A stretch of DNA of 64,000 nucleotides. Source: Paramagnetospirillum marisnigri (GTDB taxonomy: Bacteria; Pseudomonadota; Alphaproteobacteria; Rhodospirillales; Magnetospirillaceae). The stretch covers positions 186,001 through 250,000 of the forward strand of contig NZ_LWQT01000055.1 in NCBI RefSeq assembly GCF_001650715.1, in the 5' to 3' direction. The notes beneath the pieces were generated by a model. That model saw only the letters and a program-made list of their open reading frames with translations, was not told the origin of the DNA and did not search any database. Position 1 is the stretch's first letter. Every line of letters begins with the position of its first letter. The translations under genes and the position numbers were made by a program. This document shows, one piece after another, positions 38,094 through 46,378 of the stretch.

Positions 38094-38537
38094 TCAGGAA
38101 CAGCCGCAGCTGCCCGCTGCCTTGCCCGAGCCGCAACCGCCCGGTTTGGGCGCGGGCGCCGGGGACAGCGCCGGGTCGCGCGACAGGCCCGCCGAGTCCA
38201 ACTCAGCCAGGTAGTTGGCCCAGATGGCATCCTGCTGCTCCCCCAGGGCATAGAGGTAGTCCCAGGAGTAGATGCCGGAATCGTGCAGGTCGTCGAACAC
38301 CAGCTTGACGGCATAGTTGCCCACCGGCTCGACGCCGATGATGCCCACATGCATGCGGCCGGACACCAGTTTCTTTTCCGACGGGCTGTGGCCCTGGACC
38401 TCGGCCGAGGGGCTTTCCACCCGCAACAGCTCGGCGGGCAGCACGAAGCGTTTGCCATCGGAGAACAGCACGCTGAGGGTGCGCGCCACCTTGTCGACCT
38501 TGATTTCCTCGGGCCAGGGCTTCTCGATGGCGCTCAT
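38094..38537 (-). CDS. DUF971-domain protein with Cys-rich tail
   Basis: 147 aa. Residues 8-95 form a DUF971 domain (also the N-terminal domain of gamma-butyrobetaine hydroxylase): [37 protein letters not shown] and [25 protein letters not shown] are diagnostic. The C-terminus [15 protein letters not shown] has three cysteines and could bind metal. DUF971 proteins are linked to iron-sulphur cofactor handling in some studies; that role is not shown here. Start overlaps the stop of Trm112-like gene by 4 bases. Confidence 0.85.
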   Translation of the reverse strand: MSAIEKPWPEEIKVDKVARTLSVLFSDGKRFVLPAELLRVESPSAEVQGHSPSEKKLVSGRMHVGIIGVEPVGNYAVKLVFDDLHDSGIYSWDYLYALGEQQDAIWANYLAELDSAGLSRDPALSPAPAPKPGGCGSGKAAGSCGCS

Positions 38538-38728
38538 TTCGCCTGCTCCAGGCTGCGGGCCTCATCGGCCAGCATGATGGGAATGCCGTCGCGGATGGGA
38601 TAGGCCAGGCCCGCCTTGTCGTCGATCAGCTCCTGGGCCTCGGCATCATAGCGCAGCGGCGCATGGGTGCCCGGCGCCACCAGGATTTCCAGCAGCTTGG
38701 TATCGAAAGTGCCGCTCCGTTCGGCCAT
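38534..38728 (-). CDS. Trm112-family protein
   Basis: 64 aa. [49 protein letters not shown] is the Trm112/YcaR pattern; the cysteines found in zinc-binding members are absent here. In bacteria the role is unclear, perhaps as a methyltransferase partner. ATG 38728 has AGGAGG upstream. Confidence 0.88.
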   Translation of the reverse strand: MAERSGTFDTKLLEILVAPGTHAPLRYDAEAQELIDDKAGLAYPIRDGIPIMLADEARSLEQAK

Positions 38729-38737
38729 CAAAGCCTC

Positions 38738-39391
38738 CTAATGGATGGACGAGCCGCTGCTTTCCATCAGCAGCTCCTTCTGGATCATGGCGGTCATCAG
38801 GCGACAACGCTCGGCATGGTTCACGGCCTCCAGCAGCACCTGCTTCTCGTCGGGCGAGAACGGGCAGGCCATGGCCAGCCGGGTGGTCAGGTCGGCGTCA
38901 TCGGCCTTTTCCAATTGGGCAAGGTCGGTGGCCATTCCAAGCCCCGCCAGATAGGTATGGACGATGGCCAGCAGGGCGCGACGGTCCACCGGACCCTTGT
39001 CGCCCCCGGCCAGATCGTCGAGATAGGCCAGGAAATCGGGCCGCACCCGCCGGTAACCGGCACGGCCCTCGGCCTCGGCCTTGACCCGGAAGCGGCAGAC
39101 ACCCGCCACGGTGATGAGATAGCGGCCGTCGCCGGTCTCGCCGAAGGCGGTGATGCGGCCCAGGGTTCCCACCTCGTGCAGGCCCGGCACGGTGCCGCCC
39201 TCGTCTTCCCTCGGCTGTACCAGCGCCAGCAATCGCCCGGCGCCCAGGGCATCATCCACCAAAGCGAGGTAACGCGGCTCGAACACCATCAGCGGCATGG
39301 AGCCGCCGGGCAGCAGGATGGCGCCCGCCACCGCGAAGACCGGCACCGCTCCCGGCAAGTCCTGGCTTTGCATTCCGCGCGGCAGGGTCAT
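38738..39391 (-). CDS. LON peptidase substrate-binding domain protein
   Basis: 217 aa, containing only the N-terminal domain of Lon (PVFAVAGAILLPGGSMPLMVFEPRYLALVDDAL), with no ATPase or protease part. GRYLITVAGVCRFRV continues the pattern. Function unknown; such stand-alone LON proteins commonly lie beside ybbN and Trm112 genes as here. ATG 39391 starts 10 bases after the ybbN stop. Confidence 0.9.
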   Translation of the reverse strand: MTLPRGMQSQDLPGAVPVFAVAGAILLPGGSMPLMVFEPRYLALVDDALGAGRLLALVQPREDEGGTVPGLHEVGTLGRITAFGETGDGRYLITVAGVCRFRVKAEAEGRAGYRRVRPDFLAYLDDLAGGDKGPVDRRALLAIVHTYLAGLGMATDLAQLEKADDADLTTRLAMACPFSPDEKQVLLEAVNHAERCRLMTAMIQKELLMESSGSSIH

Positions 39392-39401
39392 GGGCGGCCC
39401 G

Positions 39402-40319
39402 TCACGCGAACATCATGGTGGACAGGCGCGAGCGGCCCGATTTGGCCAGGGGATGGGCGAAGCCCAAGACCTCGAAAATCTTGACCAGTTGCTTGCGCGC
39501 CGCGTCCTCGTTCCAGGCCCGGTTGCGGCGGTACAGCTCCAGCAGTTCGTCCACCGCCGCCTCGGTCTCGTTGGCGGCGTAATAGGCCAGGGCCAGATCA
39601 AAGCGAGCCTGATGGTCGTCGGCATCCTGGGCCAGCCTGCGACGCAGATTGGCGGTCTCGCCCGAGGCCGTCGCCGCGGTCTTGGCCAATTCCAAGGCGG
39701 TGCGCACCGCCTGGATATCGGCATGCTTGGCCAGGGCGGGCGGCACCCGGGCCAGCATCTGCTCGGCCTGTTCGGCATCGCCCAGCGCCATCAGACAGCG
39801 CAGCAGTCCGGCCAGGGCGGGCGCATTGTCGGGATCGTGCTGCAACACCTGCTGGAAGATCCCGGCGGCGGTCTGGGCATCGCCCTCGGCCAGGATCTGC
39901 TTGGCCTCGGCCACATAGTCGTCCAGGCTGGGACCGGCACCCGCCGTCAGCTTGGCGATGAACGCCTTGATCTCGCTTTCGGGAATGGCTCCGGCGAAGG
40001 CGTCCACCGGGCGGCCATCCTTGAAGGCATAGACGGTGGGAACCGATTGCACCCGCAACTGCGCCGCCAGCTCCTGATTGCGGTCGACGTCGATCTTGAC
40101 CATGCGCACCGCCCCCTTGGCGGCCAGCACGGCCTTTTCCAGCATGGGGCCAAGCTGCTTGCAGGGGCCGCACCAGGTGGCCCAGAAATCCACGATCACC
40201 GGCGCGGCGCGGCTGGCCTCGATCACATCGGTAACAAAGGTGGCGGCGCTGCCGTCCTTGATCAGATCCTTGGCGGCCCCGGCAGCGGGTTTGGCTCCGG
40301 AATTGAAGATCATGTCCAT
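39402..40319 (-). CDS. ybbN: Thioredoxin-like co-chaperone CnoX/YbbN
   Basis: 305 aa. The N-terminal thioredoxin domain has an intact CGPC (Cys50-Cys53 in FWATWCGPCKQ) and VRMVKIDVDRNQELAAQLRVQSVPTVYAF. The C-terminal half is TPR-like (ALAGLLRCLMALGDAEQAEQML). In alphaproteobacteria with intact CGPC the protein can reduce disulfides as well as hold unfolded clients for GroEL. ATG 40319 (MDMIFNSG) is preferred to the longer frame to 40439. Confidence 0.9.
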   Translation of the reverse strand: MDMIFNSGAKPAAGAAKDLIKDGSAATFVTDVIEASRAAPVIVDFWATWCGPCKQLGPMLEKAVLAAKGAVRMVKIDVDRNQELAAQLRVQSVPTVYAFKDGRPVDAFAGAIPESEIKAFIAKLTAGAGPSLDDYVAEAKQILAEGDAQTAAGIFQQVLQHDPDNAPALAGLLRCLMALGDAEQAEQMLARVPPALAKHADIQAVRTALELAKTAATASGETANLRRRLAQDADDHQARFDLALAYYAANETEAAVDELLELYRRNRAWNEDAARKQLVKIFEVLGFAHPLAKSGRSRLSTMMFA

Positions 40320-40517
40320 GGCGAGGGCTCGTCCAATATCGGCGTTTCGTCCCGCAATAGATGGACCGAAGCCCGGCGGCTGGCAAGTGCAAACCCCCTT
40401 TGTGGACAGCGTCGGACAGCGTCTGTGAAATTCCTGCAAAAAAGGGCTTGCGTCACTCGCGGCTTTTCGTATTATCCGGGCCTCCGAACGCGCTGGCGCG
40501 GTCGGGACGCCGATAGA

Positions 40518-40592
40518 GCGGGCGTAGCTCAGGGGTAGAGCACAACCTTGCCAAGGTTGGGGTCGAGGGTTCGAATCCCTTCGCCCGCTCCA
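40518..40592 (+). tRNA. tRNA-Gly (anticodon GCC), integration target
   Basis: Acceptor arm GCGGGCG pairs with CGCCCGC, followed by discriminator T and an encoded CCA. D-arm GCTCAGGGGTAGAGC, anticodon stem-loop AACCTTGCCAAGGTT with GCC at the centre, and T-loop GGTTCGAATCC are all standard. The 3' half (from 40548) is duplicated at 54654, marking it as the attB of the island; the island has restored the tRNA sequence exactly. Confidence 0.96.
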
Positions 40593-40599
40593 ATCGGAC
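40548..40599. repeat. attL, 52-bp direct repeat
   Basis: Begins TTGCCAAGGTTGGGGTCGAG inside the tRNA anticodon arm and ends CCAATCGGAC past the CCA. Identical to 54654-54705 over all 52 bases; the next base differs (C versus T). Confidence 0.95.
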
Positions 40600-40622
40600 C
40601 AATAAAATCAATGAGTTAGTGA

Positions 40623-40648
40623 AGCCGCCTTCGGGCGGCTTTTCGCTT
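40623..40648 (+). terminator. Island-supplied terminator of tRNA-Gly
   Basis: AGCCGCC-TTCG-GGCGGCT followed by TTTCGCTTTTT. It lies just inside the island; the chromosome's own equivalent is at 54712. Confidence 0.85.
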
Positions 40649-40655
40649 TTTGGCG

Positions 40656-40731
40656 TATACGGATTATAAACGGTTCTGCCCCTGTATAGACGGAATTATG
40701 ATGCTCTCAATGGGTTGCGAGAGAGCAGGGT
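40656..40731 (+). promoter_or_regulatory. Integrase leader, copy 1
   Basis: Contains TATACGG, TATAAACGG and TATAGACGG motifs, then GGAATTATGATGCTCTCAAT and a GCTCTC ... GAGAGAGC inverted repeat just before the start codon. Nearly identical to the leader at 41331-41398 and related to that before the long integrase gene. Confidence 0.7.
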
Positions 40732-40815
40732 ATGGCGCAGGACAACGATAATCCGGTCAGGATTCAATGGTGCGCCAAATCAAAATTTGTGGTCTGCATG
40801 CCCCCGGATTGGTAG
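40732..40815 (+). pseudogene. Truncated integrase 5' end, copy 1
   Basis: ATG 40732 opens with MAQDNDNP, the same start as the integrase at 42353, then diverges and stops at 40815 (27 codons). A remnant of a duplicated integrase start. Downstream lies the block TTCAATGGTGCG (40763-40774), which recurs after copy 2. Confidence 0.7.
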
Positions 40816-40873
40816 CATGTCCGCCATATGTCGAACGTTTTATCCCGCAACAACCTGATTGGGAGCCGCTGAG

Positions 40874-41302
40874 ATGTTGCACCCCAAAAATCAGCCATTT
40901 CCCGCACATCTTTTAGATTTTTCTATATTGGTCGTCGAGGATTGTACGACGACCAATAAAATTATTAAGAAGTTGTTATTAGTAGATGGGTTTAAAAACA
41001 TTCACTCTGTAAATAATGGTCAAGAGGCAATCAAATACCTCGATTCTGTCGAGAGAGTACCTGATATAATCCTTGCGGACTGGTTAATGCCAAATATTGA
41101 TGGATTGCAACTTTTGGAACATGTAAGAAATATTAGTCCACATTGCATTTATATTATGGTTACGGTTCTAGATAATCAAGAAGACGTTATGTTAGCAAAG
41201 GCTCACCATGTCGATGGTTATATTGTTAAGCCTGTAACCAGACGTAAGCTTATCGATGAAATTGAATTGTCTGTATCAAGACTATCTATTGCTCATGATT
41301 GA
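40874..41302 (+). CDS. Receiver-only response regulator (CheY/Spo0F type)
   Basis: 142 aa with a single receiver domain and no output domain. Acidic pair in LVVEDC (Glu22, Asp23), phospho-acceptor Asp69 in IILADWLMPNIDG, switch Thr in MVTVLD and Lys in IVKPV are all present, so it should be phosphorylatable. Strikingly AT-rich against the chromosome. ATG 40874 has GGGAG upstream. It stands alone between two truncated integrase leaders. Its partner kinase could be the island kinase at 53026; that is inference. Confidence 0.88.
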   Translation: MLHPKNQPFPAHLLDFSILVVEDCTTTNKIIKKLLLVDGFKNIHSVNNGQEAIKYLDSVERVPDIILADWLMPNIDGLQLLEHVRNISPHCIYIMVTVLDNQEDVMLAKAHHVDGYIVKPVTRRKLIDEIELSVSRLSIAHD

Positions 41303-41330
41303 GTAATAGATTTTAATTTACTGAGCGTTG

Positions 41331-41398
41331 CCATAAACGGTTTTGCCCCGACTTAGACGGAATTATGATGCTCTCAATGGGTTGCGGGAGAGCAGGGT
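41331..41398 (+). promoter_or_regulatory. Integrase leader, copy 2
   Basis: Matches copy 1 from CATAAACGGTT through TAGACGGAATTATGATGCTC to AGAGCAGGGT with a few differences. Same position relative to the start codon. Confidence 0.7.
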
Positions 41399-41524
41399 AT
41401 GGCGCAGGACAACGACGATCCCGGCAAGAAACCCACGAAATTGGGACGAGAGCCAAAGGACACCCTCGTTGCTATCAACGTGCTGAGTGATCGCAAGCAT
41501 TATCGCCCATCCAATTCCCCCTGA
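41399..41524 (+). pseudogene. Truncated integrase 5' end, copy 2
   Basis: MAQDNDDPGKKPTKLGREPK then DTL, matching the first 23 residues of the long integrase (MAQDNENPGKKPTTMEREPKGTL) before diverging and stopping at 41524. Longer than copy 1. The 12-base block TTCAATGGTGCG follows at 41566-41577, as after copy 1. Confidence 0.75.
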
Positions 41525-41615
41525 CCGGGAATCCACCACCCCATCAGCCAGCCCAGTCATCTCTGTTCAATGGTGCGAGCGGGTGGCTAATATCTGCCGT
41601 AACCAGAGGTGCTGC

Positions 41616-42269
41616 ATGAGTCTTCAATTTAGATATGGGTTTCGGGCAGTTTCCGCCATCACCGTTCTGGTGGTGTTTGCGTTGTCGCTGATTCGCTACA
41701 ATGAATTTTTAACAATGCGTGAAGATGCACAATCTAAACGATCAAATTTTGAGGTACAGATTCAAAGACGAAATAATCTATTTGGCAATCTAATTAACTT
41801 GACACTAAACCATGCCGCACTTGAAAGTTCTGTTTTTAATCATGGCGCAGATAAGCGCACTGAAGGCTTGGCAAATAGCTCTATTAAACATGAAATTTTT
41901 GGAATAGAACAAATTTTAGCTAAAAATGGATTTAGTTCTGCTTACGGTAAAATCATGGCTTATTCCGAAAGCTATCCAGACATCAAATCAGTAAAATCAT
42001 ATAAATCAACCATGTCTTCCTTGGTTGAAATGGAAGAGAGAATAGCAAATAATAGAGTGTTGTATAATGAATCTGCTTCAAAATTTAATTCTGAAATTAG
42101 AAAATTACCATGGAAGTACCTTGCAATAATTACTGGATTCACAGAGAGAGAATATTTCCACCAAGGACAGGAAAATACTGCTATTATCAACGCCCCAATT
42201 GTTGCTCCTGAGATGTATAAACAATTGATCCCTTTAGATAATTCTCATGCGCCTCATAAGTCTCAATAA
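41616..42269 (+). CDS. LemA-family membrane-anchored protein
   Basis: 217 aa. A single N-terminal membrane segment (AVSAITVLVVFALSLI) precedes the LemA pattern: YNEFLTMREDAQSKRSNFEVQIQRRNNLFGNLI, ESYPDIKSVKSYKSTMSSLVEMEERIANNRVLYNESASKFN and IRKLPWKYLAIITGF. The RRxxLxxNL and YPDxK blocks are reliable family marks. LemA has no settled biochemical role; the magnetosome protein MamQ belongs to this family. AT-rich. ATG 41616 is used; it follows the truncated integrase copy 2 by 91 bases. Confidence 0.82.
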   Translation: MSLQFRYGFRAVSAITVLVVFALSLIRYNEFLTMREDAQSKRSNFEVQIQRRNNLFGNLINLTLNHAALESSVFNHGADKRTEGLANSSIKHEIFGIEQILAKNGFSSAYGKIMAYSESYPDIKSVKSYKSTMSSLVEMEERIANNRVLYNESASKFNSEIRKLPWKYLAIITGFTEREYFHQGQENTAIINAPIVAPEMYKQLIPLDNSHAPHKSQ

Positions 42270-42284
42270 TTATTTATATATATT

Positions 42285-42352
42285 ATTCTAAAAGGTTCTC
42301 CGGATTATAGACGGAAGTATAATGTTCTCGCTAATTTACGGGAGAGCAGTGT
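42285..42352 (+). promoter_or_regulatory. Integrase leader, copy 3 (in front of the long integrase)
   Basis: Shares ATTATAGACGGAAGTATAATG and GGGAGAGCAGTGT with copies 1 and 2 but is more diverged upstream. TATAATG could be a -10. The GTTCTC ... GAGAGC pairing overlaps the ribosome binding site. Confidence 0.6.
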
Positions 42353-43627
42353 ATGGCGCAGGACAACGAGAACCCCGGCAAAAAACCCACGACAATGGAA
42401 AGAGAGCCGAAGGGCACCCTCGATAGCCGGACATTCCGAGACGGGCAAATCTACCTGTTCCGCCGTCAGGACTACGTAAAGCCGATCTGGTTTTGCCGGA
42501 TCAAGGTTCCGTCTATTTCCGGTTATGTCTCCCGCAGCACCCGAACGACCAACGAACACGAGGCATTTCGGTTCGCCGAAGACCTCTATAACCGGATGCT
42601 GGTCAAATCGATCCAGGGGCACGACATCAACGGTAAGAGAGTGTCGGCTGCGATCACGGAATACGTTGAGGCTCAGACCGCCACCGCCTCCCAGAAACTC
42701 TCGACCAAGCTTCGGTGCCAGTATCTCGAACGGATCAAGCCGTTCTTCGGGACGCTCCAACTCAATGAGATGACGACCGCCACCGTGGTTGATCTGCTGG
42801 CTTGGATGGAGAAGCACTCCAGGACCAATGAACTGTCGCCGAACACGATCAAGAGGTATGCGACAGACCTGAAGCAGTTCCTCAATTGGGCGCTTGAGAA
42901 GGACTACATCGCCAAGATTCCCTCATTCCCCAAACTGCGGATCGGTCACAATCGCCGCCCTCACTTCGACCAGCGGGACTACGCCAAACTGACTCGGTAT
43001 CTGAGGGAGTTCGTGAAACACGAAAACTCGAAGACCGTCCGGGATCGAACGATGCTGGCGAATTACGTCCTTATCCTCGCTAATACCGGGATTCGGGTTG
43101 GGGAGGCTCGGACGCTCAAGTGGAGAGACATTCGGGATATTCCGGCGTCAAAAGCTGGAGAATCGGCAAATATCGCCCTCTATGTAACCGGCAAGACGGG
43201 TCCGAGAGAGGTTGTCGCCAGGACGCCTGACGTGAAGACGTATCTCAAGCGGCTGCTCTAGCTTCGGATCGATGAACTGGAGGGGGTCAAGCCCAAGCCT
43301 GACGGCTTCGTCTTCTGCAATCGGGATGGCGAGGCTATCGGGTCATTCAAGAAGTCGTTTGCCACCCTGATCAAGGATGCCGGTGTGGAATTTGACAGCC
43401 ACGGTGCCCGCCGGTCGATCTATTCCCTCCGTCACACGTATGCGACGTTCCGCCTCCAAGAAGGTGTCCACCAGTTCATTCTTGCCAAGAACATGGGGAC
43501 CAGCACGGCGATGTTGGAGCGCCACTACGGGCACACGTCCAACATCGCCTCTGCCGATGAACTGACCAAAGGCGGCAGCTTCAAGGGTGGGAAAAAGTCC
43601 CAGGCGGTCGATTGGCTGCTGGACTAG
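42353..43627 (+). pseudogene. Tyrosine recombinase (island integrase) interrupted by an amber codon
   Basis: Starts MAQDNENPGKKP. Residues about 75-180 are a SAM-like core-binding domain; the catalytic domain begins near 210 with the first Arg in TGIRVGEARTLKW. TAG at 43259-43261 ends the frame after YLKRLL. The same frame then continues without a gap (LRIDELEGVKPKPDGF) to TAG 43625, carrying YSLRHTYAT (catalytic Arg and His) and MLERHYGHTS with the nucleophilic Tyr. The intact protein would be about 424 aa, normal for a tRNA-targeting integrase. As read, the first product lacks the nucleophile and cannot recombine; a one-base change or suppression would restore it. Confidence 0.87.
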
Positions 43628-44049
43628 GACTTCCGCTTCCGACCAAGACCTTTAGCCAGAGCCGCTTGAGAATCCTTGGCGGCTCGCTCATTGATCAAGC
43701 TGATCAGGCGTTGATCACCGCTTTTCACGTCGTGAACCAGCGACTGGTAGATCCCTTTCAGGGCGTCCAGAGACTCCGCTTCATAGAAGCCTTTATCGTT
43801 AGGTTCAGCCGTGAAAATCAGCGGCGACCTGAGAACCTTGAACGACACAAGGTTGGTTCCAAATTCCTTTGTAATAAGCTCGAACCAATCAGACCGACCG
43901 TTAATCGGATCACCAGCAAGAACCTCATCGATACGTTTAATCTGCTGATTAACCTTTTCGATAAAGCGGCTCTCTGGAGTGCTTTTGCTGACGCCGGGCT
44001 TGGCTGGCTTGGTTTGGGTGGCTACCTTCAGCTTATCAAAAAAAGACAT
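43624..44049 (-). CDS. Hypothetical protein, basic C-terminus
   Basis: 141 aa, not recognised. Starts FFDKLKVATQTKPAKPG; the middle is predicted alpha/beta with WFELITKEFGTNLVSFKVLRSPLIF; ends LGRKRKS. Overlaps the last codons of the integrase frame convergently by 4 bases. Plausible start ATG 44049. Confidence 0.6.
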   Translation of the reverse strand: MSFFDKLKVATQTKPAKPGVSKSTPESRFIEKVNQQIKRIDEVLAGDPINGRSDWFELITKEFGTNLVSFKVLRSPLIFTAEPNDKGFYEAESLDALKGIYQSLVHDVKSGDQRLISLINERAAKDSQAALAKGLGRKRKS

Positions 44050-44225
44050 TTTTAATCCCTCACGCCCATTATGTCGCTAGATTTGATAGCAACAAATTTT
44101 ACTGGTTTCAACATATTAATAAAATGTATTATTATGACATATAAATTGTAAATTTCTGCTCTCCCCGTTGTCTCCCACCGAGTCTTTCCGGACGCTCTTC
44201 ATATTGGTTATGAAGGGCTTCCGTG
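44050..44225. other. AT-rich divergent intergenic region
   Basis: Between two divergent genes. 44090-44155 is almost all A/T with TATTAATAAAATGTATTATTATGAC. It may hold promoters or a replication origin for the island; no iterons are evident. Confidence 0.35.
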
Positions 44226-44726
44226 ATGTACGACCTCACCACCGATCAGAAGCAGGCGTTGCTGGAAATCGTCAGCGATTCCATCCCTGCCCCGATCATG
44301 TATGGCGACTTCACCGATCTCCTCCATGACCTCCTCGACGATATCGCCGGATTCGAGACTGTCTCGGATGCCGAGCGGATCGAATTGATCAACGAGTTAT
44401 GGAGACAGCACGACATGTCCAAGAAATCCGATAAGCCGGTTGAGCCGGATCAGACCGAAGCCACCCAGGATGATGCCGCCGTTGCCGAAGCTATTGCCAT
44501 GGCGGTCTCAGTGGGGAAGGACCTTATCGCTGGAGGGGCGACCAAGGCTTTCACAGCATGGTCAATGTTCGAGTCGATCAACCACCTCCCCAGAGAGATC
44601 GTGGTCAAGGCATTCATCGACGGTGCCGGTCTGACCGAGAAGGGTGCGATGACGTACTGGTATAATTGTCGCCGGAAGGCTGGTCGGGTGAAGCTTTTAG
44701 GAGACCCAAACGGGGTAACAGATTGA
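44226..44726 (+). CDS. Hypothetical island protein, acidic
   Basis: 166 aa, not recognised. Highly acidic N-terminal half (DFTDLLHDLLDDIAGFE), an acidic linker (KPVEPDQTEATQDDAAVAEA), then a C-terminal region KAFIDGAGLTEKGAMTYWYNCRRKAG that resembles a helix-turn-helix-like module seen in some phage regulators; this is only an impression. ATG 44226 with AAGGG upstream. A two-way terminator follows. Confidence 0.6.
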   Translation: MYDLTTDQKQALLEIVSDSIPAPIMYGDFTDLLHDLLDDIAGFETVSDAERIELINELWRQHDMSKKSDKPVEPDQTEATQDDAAVAEAIAMAVSVGKDLIAGGATKAFTAWSMFESINHLPREIVVKAFIDGAGLTEKGAMTYWYNCRRKAGRVKLLGDPNGVTD

Positions 44727-44783
44727 TGGAAGGGAAGGGGTTGTTTTTGAAAATTTCTTTATATCTCACGTATAAAAAAGAGA

Positions 44784-44813
44784 GGGGTGAAGGGATAATA
44801 ACCCCTTCACCCC
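44784..44813. terminator. Bidirectional terminator between convergent genes
   Basis: 11-base stem GGGGTGAAGGG / CCCTTCACCCC. T-rich flank on both sides: TTCCCTTTT to the right and, on the minus strand, TCTCTTTTTTATA. Confidence 0.8.
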
Positions 44814-44820
44814 TTCCCTT

Positions 44821-46260
44821 TTACGCAGCTTCCTCATCATCTATGAAACTTGATAAGTCTAGCTGTTGCAAAAACCTATATGTAGACCTTCTAGTTTTAG
44901 AATCCAGCTTGTGTTCATATAGATACAAACCTTCTGGTGCATCAATAAGGATTCTCTTAAGCTGGATCGGAAAACTTCCCAGGCTTGTTTTTGTTTCTGG
45001 GAATCTGTCTTTTTTCCATTCCACATAATTATAGTACAGCCTATCTATCCCCATAAAATCTCGATATCCTCCTGTCTCATAGATTGAAGCAAGCCATGCT
45101 TCCATTGCTGTAGAGGCTTTTTGCTCCTTCTGAAAACTCATCAGGATTTGAAGAATCTCAGAGCCTTCAAGCGGTGATGCAGCGTTCTCATCCACAGACC
45201 GCCACAGGTCCAACGGATCGACCTTTTCCTGCAACTCGCTCATCACCAGGTACAGATCCTGTCTCACCTCAATCTGGAAGAACCGTCGTAACCCGGTCGG
45301 ATCATGAAAAACCTCTGCTAGATCCAGATTTCCGGCACCGAAGAACGTAGACATGATCCGTCCCTTCGTTGCCTCCCCGTATAGCTTCCTGAACATGGCG
45401 GTTTCGCTGGTCATCAGATTTTTGACCTTGGCGTAATCCGCCTTGTCAGCCCGAGCTACCTCGTCGAACAAGATGATCGGTGTGTCCCTGAGAAAGATCG
45501 TCTTTTCATCGTGTTCGAACATCTCGAACGTCGTGCTGGTGACGCCCTCCTGAACCGGCTCAAAAAACCACTTCAGAAAGGTTGACTTGCCACACCCTTG
45601 ACGCCCCCGGAGGTACGACATGATGTGCTGACTGACGGGCTTGCCGTTGAGCTTGTTCTTAACCCGCCAGACTGCCCCTCTCAGGACCGCAGACGCTGCT
45701 GCCACATAATCGGGATCATCGACCCTGCGCAGAAGCTTTCTAACGATGAAATCCCATTGATCTGGGGCATCCTCGGTAAAGGCGATCTTCGCCTTAAACA
45801 CGCCCAGATGCTCCTCCAAGGTTTCTTGCTTCCAGTTTTTCCACCCAGCCATCATCAAGTCTCTGCGGACTTTATCAATATGGTTGGAGCAAAGAAGGAA
45901 AATCTTGTTGAACATATAGTCGTCTGATACATCCACGCCATTAACGGTCAGCCTGTGGTCTAGTGAGTAATGAACATTGTTGGCTTTTGCCCACTTGTTT
46001 ACATAATCAGCGTAACCGTTAAAAACGCCTCCAAGCTCAATCTTCATGGTCATTGATTTGCACAATGCGTCAATGTCTTTCCCTAACATTTGGGTGTGAT
46101 TCAGCAGAGCGCTTTTCAAATTTTCTACCGTGGCAATGTCTGTTCCACTCCATTCTTTGGCTAGATAAATGATGGATTTAAGCTTGTCCTTATCAGTTAG
46201 CTTAGCATCGGCAGGATAGGAATTCAGTTGTTCGATATATTCTTCTAGTGCCATAATCAT
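44821..46260 (-). CDS. VapE/D5-like SF3 helicase (virulence-associated E family)
   Basis: 479 aa. P-loop GRQGCGKS at 219-226, Walker B in TPIILFDEVAR, and sensor-like FFGAGNLDLAEVFHDPTGLRRFFQIEV are the pattern of VapE/primase-C-type helicases of phages, satellites and plasmids. These form rings that unwind DNA at a replication origin and usually work with a primase, here encoded directly upstream. ATG 46260 has AGGAG 7 bases upstream; the frame's longer start is rejected. A palindrome at 46285-46303 lies in front and may be an operator. Confidence 0.85.
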   Translation of the reverse strand: MIMALEEYIEQLNSYPADAKLTDKDKLKSIIYLAKEWSGTDIATVENLKSALLNHTQMLGKDIDALCKSMTMKIELGGVFNGYADYVNKWAKANNVHYSLDHRLTVNGVDVSDDYMFNKIFLLCSNHIDKVRRDLMMAGWKNWKQETLEEHLGVFKAKIAFTEDAPDQWDFIVRKLLRRVDDPDYVAAASAVLRGAVWRVKNKLNGKPVSQHIMSYLRGRQGCGKSTFLKWFFEPVQEGVTSTTFEMFEHDEKTIFLRDTPIILFDEVARADKADYAKVKNLMTSETAMFRKLYGEATKGRIMSTFFGAGNLDLAEVFHDPTGLRRFFQIEVRQDLYLVMSELQEKVDPLDLWRSVDENAASPLEGSEILQILMSFQKEQKASTAMEAWLASIYETGGYRDFMGIDRLYYNYVEWKKDRFPETKTSLGSFPIQLKRILIDAPEGLYLYEHKLDSKTRRSTYRFLQQLDLSSFIDDEEAA

Positions 46261-46284
46261 ATAATTTCTCCTAAAATGAGATGC

Positions 46285-46303
46285 CGAAAGAACCGTTCTT
46301 TCG
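46285..46303. promoter_or_regulatory. Palindromic operator-like site before the helicase gene
   Basis: CGAAAGAA-CCG-TTCTTTCG, perfect 8-base arms, centred about 34 bases upstream of the start codon. A related palindrome lies before the gene at 47691. Confidence 0.5.
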
Positions 46304-46338
46304 ATTATTAATTCTCTCACATTAGGCTATTTTAAAAT

Positions 46339-46370
46339 CGGGCAGGGTTCCTTGTTTTGAACCCTGCCCG
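46339..46370 (-). terminator. Terminator downstream of the primase gene
   Basis: Perfect 12-base stem CGGGCAGGGTTC / GAACCCTGCCCG; on the minus strand followed by ATTTTAAAATAG. It separates primase and helicase transcription. Confidence 0.8.
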
Positions 46371-46378
46371 GTATCCGC

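Noticed and set aside
41616-42269. A magnetosome-island segment because of the LemA/MamQ family link
   Set aside because: Only the family is shared; no other mam or mms genes are present.
40656-42352. CRISPR array in the island left end
   Set aside because: Three repeats are present but they are long, unequal, hundreds of bases apart, and include coding sequence.
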